DNA of 64,000 nt from Perkinsus marinus ATCC 50983 (Eukaryota > Perkinsozoa > Perkinsida > Perkinsidae). The translations under genes and the position numbers were made by a program. Location: contig NW_003211161.1 of the NCBI RefSeq assembly GCF_000006405.1, positions 33,393-97,392 on the forward strand, read 5' to 3'. Under the pieces are notes generated by a model that was not told the DNA's origin, made no database searches, and was given only the letters and a program-made list of their open reading frames with translations. Positions 58,142 through 64,000 of the stretch are shown here, in pieces (position 1 is the stretch's first letter; every line of letters starts with the position of its first letter).

Positions 58142-58312
58142 TAATAATCGTCTTGAGTTTTTCAACATAACGTGGTAGTTACCTTGTCTCAACTTTGCAT
58201 CTTACGCTTGTTTGAATACGATCCATCGCCCCAATACGTATTTTCGAGATCGTGCTCTTCTGCTGAGGCTGTACTCACTTCTCTCTTGTCTAGCGCCTAC
58301 CATTTAGATCGC

Positions 58313-58555
58313 TCAAGGTAGACAATTAATCAACGTCTCCAAAGCCATGTATGACGCTTCATAATCCTTTTCGCTGTGTGTAACTACTACACCCGCTCCA
58401 ACGTCCTTCACGACGTTTTGCCTGAATGAATCTACAGGCAGTCCATTGCTGCAACATTCTTGATCGGAAGTCGAAGCCAGTCCCCAGTCAAGCGTGAACA
58501 GAATTTCCATTCTCTCTTTCAAACATACCAGTGCCGCTGTTGAGAACATCGCCAC
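58313..58555 (-). CDS. Possible exon of an unrecognised gene
   Basis: An 80-codon frame (LVCLKERMEILFTLDWGLAST, VVKDVGAGVVVTHSEKDYEASY) with a protein-like composition. No start, splice partner or domain is identified, and 57861-59187 otherwise shows no gene. Confidence 0.25.
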   Translation of the reverse strand: MAMFSTAALVCLKERMEILFTLDWGLASTSDQECCSNGLPVDSFRQNVVKDVGAGVVVTHSEKDYEASYMALETLINCLP

Positions 58556-59187
58556 CAGAGGATTTACTCGTAGGATAGCAGCGAGTTAGACAGGGGGGTG
58601 TTTAATAGACCTCTTCTGAGCTTCGAGTGTATAATTGGATTTGATATGTAAAACTCGAGTGCTCTTGAAACTCCGGAAAGGTCTTTCGATCACCGCGAGG
58701 AGAGTATGGCCGACTGCCAGCAGTACTCCTATCTAAGTTCAATGTTTGACCATGGAAGTATCTAATACTTGGCGAGCATCTCTCTGTTCCATGTTTGAGT
58801 ATGGATAAAGACTTGGCTCTGAGACCAAAGGCTAATGATGTCTGTCTGCGTTGACTAGAGCTGGCAGTCGTACTTTACTCATCCACTGGGGTGGAGGGAT
58901 TCTCGGTGGGAGAATATCACCAGTACTGATTATCATCTCTACTATTTACTAGTTATTAAGAGTGCTAGTAATCTCTACTTATTGCATGACTACTAGTCCT
59001 AGTTATTCTGTGTGATATATGCTGAACTCAACGAGATGCTGTCTCGCGAGAACAGGTGGGGGTCCTTCAAAGAAAATGCGGGTCCCGAGACGCCATCAAG
59101 GCGAGGGTCGAAAGGGATATGTTCGTAAGTCGCGACCATCGAGTTCAGTTGCGATTTGATTTCCGCTGGTTAGTCGTCAACCCAGAG

Positions 59188-60579
59188 ATGGATGCAAAGT
59201 CGAGCATGTCTGAGCAGGCCGACCCCTTTGCTAAACCGTCGTTCTTGGACGACTCTAAAACTGTGGTGAAGGAGTGGATGGATAATCGTCAGGCGAAGGA
59301 GTTGGTAGTGCTGGCCCGGGTCACGATTCGAACGACAAGTGGTGCATCTAGGGTGGCTTCAAGACAACGTGGAAACCTGGGGGAGATCCTGAGGACCCTA
59401 GCAGTAGTGTCCCTCATAAGTTCAGAATTAACTATGACTTTACGGATTCGACTCTGGGGTCTCAGTTATGGGTAGGCTACTGTAAGGAAGCGTTGGGGGT
59501 ATTCGATTGTTATAGGAAGACAGTGCTGCCCTTGGAGATATGCCCTATACGTATTTCGTTGGAAATCGGTGAGATATGTGATTTCTATACCGCACTGACA
59601 AGGTTTTCTTTCAACTCAGATTTCCCACTCTCTCAACGGCAGAGAACTACAGGTATTGGAAAGACCGGGGCATCGATCGCTTGATGCCTCGCGTATTTCC
59701 GATCAAGTTGCCCGAGTGGAGAAAATTGGATCCTAGATTCAGGTGAACTAAGACACTTCTGCTCTAATGATGGAGTGTGGAGTCTAATATTCTTGTTGAT
59801 CACAGCTCACTCCGAAGTTGCTCATCCCGTTCTTGGATTTGTGGTTGTTGTGGTATGCGCAGACGCCTGCTTAGTCCGATTTTGTTGGAATTCCAGTGAT
59901 TGTTGGTCACGGTAGTATGAGTCGTCTTCTTTCAGGGAGTATCTTTTCTTCCTTCACTCGTTGGATCCCGCGAGGTTCACTATCAGTCGAATTGCAGAGA
60001 GGTGAGAGAGCAAGAACTTGTATTTATGCCGACCGCAGCTGTTACAAGATATGGACTCCGGGAGAGGGATGTTCGAGTGGCGATCAAACGCTATGGTGCT
60101 GGATACTACCTCTGCCGGACTGGCTTGACAAAGCTGAAGGATAAACAAGAAGATCGGACTGAGAAAATTGAACTGGCGAAAGAGCAAAAGTGAGGGACAC
60201 ATTCTATCGTTACGGAGTGACTCTGTTCTACCGTCCAAGTAGTCTTCCCTTCATTGACCTGCGTTCTCCACAGTTTTGCTAAACACGTTGGATACGATGT
60301 GGTTGGTCACCAAGGTCACGATCCGGAGTCTGACGACGAGTTCGAAGGATGGAGGAGTCTCAAGGACTGGGTCCGTCAGCAGTCAGTAGAGGTTAGTTCC
60401 GAGGATTCCCCAGGCGGACTGGTATAGTCTTTCATCAGGTGGAGAGTATGTCGGCTTTCCCGATGCCGGCAAAGAGAGATCCTCTGCCTAAGCGAGTGGA
60501 CATCGATATGGTGGTCCACAATGATAGTGAGTGTCAAATTATCAACTGGATAGATCCACATGACAAAGTGACTTTCTAA
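59188..60579 (+). CDS. Unrecognised multi-exon protein
   Basis: Begins MDAKSSMSEQADPFAKPSF at ATG 59188. Exons 59188-59319, 59352-59568 and 59643-59742 join in phase; the first intron is only 32 nt. The encoded text (TTWKPGGDPEDP, KFRINYDFTDSTLGSQLWVGY, LPLEICPIRISLEIENYRYWKDRGIDRLMPRVF) looks like a beta-rich globular domain. The middle exons (59806-60010) have uncertain frames. Later parts give ERDVRVAIKRYGAGYYLCRTG, a Lys-rich helix, GWRSLKDWVRQQSVE and a final exon DIDMVVHNDSECQIINWIDPHDKVTF with the stop at 60579. It was not matched to any family from memory. Confidence 0.5.
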
Positions 60580-60839
60580 TGTTGGAGTTTCTGATGCCAA
60601 ATAATCGTTTCAAGATATTTGGGTGCCGTGTGATACAGTGTCAGTCAGTGGGTACTGATATGAGAGTAGTAGCACAAGTAGATGTCGTGATGTCAGTCTG
60701 ACATCTGACATTGTCAGATGCTGATTAAAAAGACTCCAGTACTGTGAAATCAGCTTTCCATGATATCGCCAACTGATTCCAGGAAAGAATAAATATCCGA
60801 TGAGCTAGGTGACTTATTTGAGGACAAGATAAATAAGTA

Positions 60840-60921
60840 TGTCAGCTGTGGGGTTCGAACCCACGCGGATCTCTCCACCAGAACTTGAGTCTGGCGCCTT
60901 AGACCACTCGGCCAAACTGAC
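60840..60921 (-). tRNA. tRNA-Leu (CAA)
   Basis: On the minus strand: acceptor GTCAGTT with AGCTGAC, D-arm TGGCCGAGTGGTCTAAGGC, anticodon arm CCAGA-CTCAAGT-TCTGG with CAA, a long variable arm GGAGAGATCC typical of Leu, and T-arm GTGGG-TTCGAAC-CCCAC. No intron. Confidence 0.95.
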
Positions 60922-60959
60922 GGATGAATTAAGACAATCAAGGCAATCGAGTTAGGGAT

Positions 60960-61341
60960 ATGTCAACTAGTTTTACATTCTCCCACTGGTCCCAGTGCCT
61001 TATCGTGGCGTGGGGTTGTTTACTGGATGGTGAATCCAACCAGATCGAAACTGGGATCGATCTACCACCGCAACTACTGCATCCACTCAACGAGTGCGAT
61101 ACAGGGTGGTCCATAGCTCATGTGCTTCCCTTTTACCGAGGGAAAGGTTCTCACCTCGGGTTCATCGCTGTTGTACTGCACATTCTAAGTCCCTCTGAGA
61201 GGGCTGTCATGCCGGGTGACTTCGTTTGCATTGTGAGAAGCTTTGGTATTGCATCAGCACACTGGGACCCAAGACAGCTGATACTAGACAAGTAAGACCT
61301 ACTACTTCGCTAGTATCTTCAGGTACCCCATAGTCAAGTAG
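60960..61341 (+). CDS. Hypothetical small protein (two exons)
   Basis: ATG 60960 opens 110 codons (MSTSFTFSHWSQCL, HVLPFYRGKGSHLGFIAVVLHIL, GDFVCIVRSFGIASAHWD). A GT at 61292 and AG at 61322 (31-nt intron) would add YPIVK and a stop, 116 residues in all. No domain is recognised. Confidence 0.3.
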
Positions 61342-62139
61342 TTCCCCTGCATGTGTCTGCATGACCACATTGTACATGAAGTCCACCTATCCGCGTCTAT
61401 CAATCGCCATAGGGACCTCTGCGGGCTGATGCGTTTTCAACGGCTGCCCTACACAATGATCTTTCAAATTCGATACTCTTCTAGAGGCGTGCATGCGGGC
61501 TCGGCCGTGCGTGATAGAGTCTCAAAGCTATACAAGCTGTGAATCAGGCGGTTCGGCGAATCATACGCTACAAGAATATTTTTGGCGCGGTCTTCCTCTA
61601 CGCTGAGAGATAGGGAAGTTGATCTCTGCATAGTACGTTATTGAACACTACGCGTGCATGGGTGACTCTAAAATCCCAGAGAAAGGCATCTCGCTTGCCC
61701 GCATGGCTTCGATCTCATGTGAAGACATACCAAGCATTAGGCCCCGCCAGAGGCTCTCTAACATAGTTCTTCAACCAAACCCTCGAAGCCTTATCGAACA
61801 CTTTGCAAAGATCCGTTCCCACAGAATAACGTGTGTCATCAATCTGTCTAATGATAGTTTTCTGGGAAGACTCTGATGTACATCACATCACATCTGCCGG
61901 CCAAACCGACTACTTCCCTTCCGAACGTGGCTTGTGCTAATCATTTTATTTACATAGCAAGACGCTAGGACGGGTTTGAGAAACGTAACGCTCTTTAAGT
62001 GAATGTCGAATAACAATAGCTTCTCCTTTCACACTTCCTATGCATGCTGAGCATCGAACTTGGGGTATCTGAAACCCATCGTGAATCACACTGAGTAACT
62101 GCGCACATTGGTCTTGTATTCATTGGTGTGTTCATTCTC

Positions 62140-62370
62140 GTGTTCTGACCTTTCATTGGTCGAAATTGATCTTGTGTTCGACGAATTTGAACTTGCGTTT
62201 CCGAATTCATGAATTTCATTTACGAATTTGAACTTTCACTTTCGACTGGTCTACGAAAACCGAACTTTCATTTCGAATTTGAACTTTCATTTCGTGAAAA
62301 GCTCCTTTCACTCGTCGAAAATCAAATTTCTTTCGTCAAATTTGCTCTTTCAATTGCTAAATTTGAGATT
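62140..62370. repeat. Minisatellite-like block
   Basis: Variants of CGAATTTGAACTTTCATTT repeat irregularly about eight times. No coding potential beyond the repeat itself. Confidence 0.6.
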
Positions 62371-62409
62371 GAAAAGGTGTAGTGTGAGCGGTTCGCGAAA
62401 CGCGCGTGG

Positions 62410-62490
62410 TTCGGTGAGTTGGTGCGGCGGTTAATCTGTCGTACTCCGTTTGGAAGATCGCAGGATCGATCCCTGTGGGACGCACTTCTG
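62410..62490 (+). other. tRNA-like sequence leading a palindrome cluster
   Basis: GAGTTGGTGCGGCGGTTAATC (D-arm-like) and CGCAGGATCGATCCCTGTGGGACGC (T-arm-like, CAGG/CCTG stem). A second GGATCGATCCCTGG block follows at about 62550. Confidence 0.35.
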
Positions 62491-62501
62491 GATTCGGTAG
62501 A

Positions 62502-62628
62502 AATGTTCTCTTGGTTGGTTTGACTTGCTAACTATCGGAAGATTGCTGGATCGATCCCTGGAGGTGCTATCCTTGAAGGATACCAACCAAGAGAACATTC
62601 ACATTGAAAGAAGTTCTTTCAATGTGAA
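62502..62628. repeat. Nested perfect inverted repeats
   Basis: AATGTTCTCTTGGTTGGT (62502-62519) is exactly complementary to 62582-62599, enclosing a tRNA T-arm-like block and TATCCTTGAAGGATA. Immediately after lies TTCACATTGAAAGAA-G-TTCTTTCAATGTGAA (62598-62628), a perfect 15-bp-arm palindrome. Confidence 0.9.
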
Positions 62629-62689
62629 CGGAAGATCCTTTCAAGATCGATTCCTGGTTACTGATATCCTCGGTTTTGGCCCCGTAAGC

Positions 62690-62955
62690 CAGGGTTAGGT
62701 TGAGCCGGACAAACCTTACGCTCCTTAGGCTATTTTCCTAAGGACCTTAAGGAGCGACTCCTAAGTGTTATAAGGTGCAGCTCCTTAGCCTCGTTCCTTA
62801 AGGATCTTACGTAAGATTCTTAGCCTCCTAATTTTAAGGAATCCTTACACTCCTTAGCCTCATAAGTTATAAGGAGGCGCTCGTTCCTCTAGGATCTTAC
62901 CCTCCTTCCTTAAAGATCTTACGCTCCTTCCTTAAGGAAGGCCTCCTAAGTCACA
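62690..62955. repeat. CTCCTTAG/CCTTAAGG low-complexity block
   Basis: Irregular repeats of CTCCTTAG, TTCCTTAAGGA and TCTTACG. Many are short palindromes around CTTAAG. Confidence 0.65.
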
Positions 62956-64000
62956 GGCCCATTGTGATCGGAACCACCCGGGACACCATTCCTCGACGTG
63001 ATGAAAGTAGACAATTTAAAAAGGCTGAAATCTGATCCCTCGCGAGTCGCGAGCTACTAAGCCATGCTGTCGTAGGCGTTTTTGGCCTTTAAACTAACAC
63101 AAACACCGTCTAGGAGGAGCCCCCTTACTTAGGCTTGGAATTCCGCCAGAGATTCGCTCATATTATGCAGTAGTTTGGATGCAGAAACAGTGCTGAAAAA
63201 CCGTAGATGAATGGAAAAGGGAATGTCCAGTCAACTGACCGCTATGACAGTCACGCACTCCCCGAAGGCAACACACAAAAGGGCAGAAACATGCAAAATG
63301 ATCGAACCATTGGGGTCTCCCGATAAGTTAAAGTCACTCACCGTGGTACTGTTGGACATTCCCAATGACGATGAAGAAAATGGTGAGTGAAAACCGATTA
63401 AATTTCATCCTCCACGACTCAACTGACGAGATGACTCCTCTTATCGCAGTTTCAAGAACCTGACACCTGACCCACGAGCCAGGTCGAGTATACTTGCTCA
63501 TTATCTAGGACTTGACGACCATCTTCCAGACCGTTGTCACTTTCCGATAGCTGCTGCTGAAGTTGGTCGAAAACTTTGCCGATCCCGAAGGGTCGGTCGA
63601 ACTTCAAGGTCTGTTACCTCAATACTATTCGGCTCTTAAGGAAGTGTTTCGTCCTCACCACAAGGAGTCATCAGTGGCTAACGGCGCCAGACACACCTTA
63701 AGTGCATCCCATACGGGTGGTTATCCACTTAACCCACAGGTATTGTACCTAACCCTAGAAATTTACTATCCTTAATAAAGCAATTCCAGTATAGGTCTGT
63801 TACCAGGATAACAACGATGCGTAATAAGGTATGAGACTAGCTGACCGTCACATTCGCCCATTACTAGTCGTTGCGTCCCGAAACGACCTTACTGGTTGCA
63901 CGCTTTTGCTTCTCTCTATCCACACTCCCTGAGCCCCTACCATCCTCACCTTCCTCATCCGTTCTTGCCTTCGCTTCCTCGATCTAAGTCTCGGAGCTTG
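62956..64000. other. Right-hand end, no gene supported
   Basis: A 70-codon stretch ending at 63775 (VENFADPEGSVELQGLLPQYYSALKEVF) may be an exon of a gene continuing to the right. No start or domain can be assigned. Confidence 0.3.

Noticed and set aside
61658-61876. 72-codon ORF starting MGDSKIPEKG
   Set aside because: The start context is plausible, but no domain, intron or neighbour supports it; left out of the gene list.

Overview
This is a nuclear segment of a eukaryotic genome. Genes are interrupted by GT-AG introns, many of them only 32-50 nt long, and lie on both strands without operons. Recognisable housekeeping genes include V-ATPase subunit D, 60S ribosomal protein L35, an SLC44 choline-transporter-like protein and three standard tRNAs. 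Very short introns, compact mixed-strand genes of about 48% GC and heavy tRNA-derived repeats suggest an alveolate protist, most likely Perkinsus or a relative. That assignment is inference; no species-diagnostic sequence was identified.

Layout. 1-13,100: the 3' end of an S9 peptidase, a PX/F-box/LRR protein, V-ATPase subunit D, a macro-domain protein and a FUSC-type membrane protein. 13,100-21,700: repeats, dominated by five copies of a 1.06-kb unit (three head to tail) that each carry a tRNA-like Pol III box A/box B block. One interval between copies holds tRNA-like sequences and a dense run of small hairpins. 21,700-35,000: an AT-rich island, interpreted as a giant Helitron-like transposon. 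It encodes one long protein (OTU protease, zinc knuckles, HUH Rep, PIF1-like helicase, C-terminal GIY-YIG nuclease) and a second protein resembling an RPA-type ssDNA-binding factor. 35,600-42,500: a TPR protein, the SLC44 gene (with a 100-N assembly gap and a tRNA-Asp inside an intron) and RPL35, the last two divergently transcribed. 44,000-61,400: a bL27m-like mitoribosomal protein, a GNAT acetyltransferase, a coiled-coil/MATH protein followed by a RING/B-box protein, a membrane protein, an unrecognised multi-exon gene and tRNAs Val and Leu. 62,100-64,000: minisatellites, palindromes and a low-complexity block.

Two dispersed repeat families run through the window. One is a ~110-120-bp terminal-inverted-repeat element (MITE-like) found mostly inside introns; the other is a degenerate family with a TCAGCTGA core. 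The strongest candidate for something new is the Helitron: OTU protease, Rep-helicase and GIY-YIG nuclease in one reading unit, with an RPA-like partner on the same AT-rich island. The helicase part is broken by two apparent single-base indels, so this copy is either decayed or carries assembly errors.

Exon boundaries were assigned by hand from reading frame, splice dinucleotides and phase; no transcripts or database searches were available.
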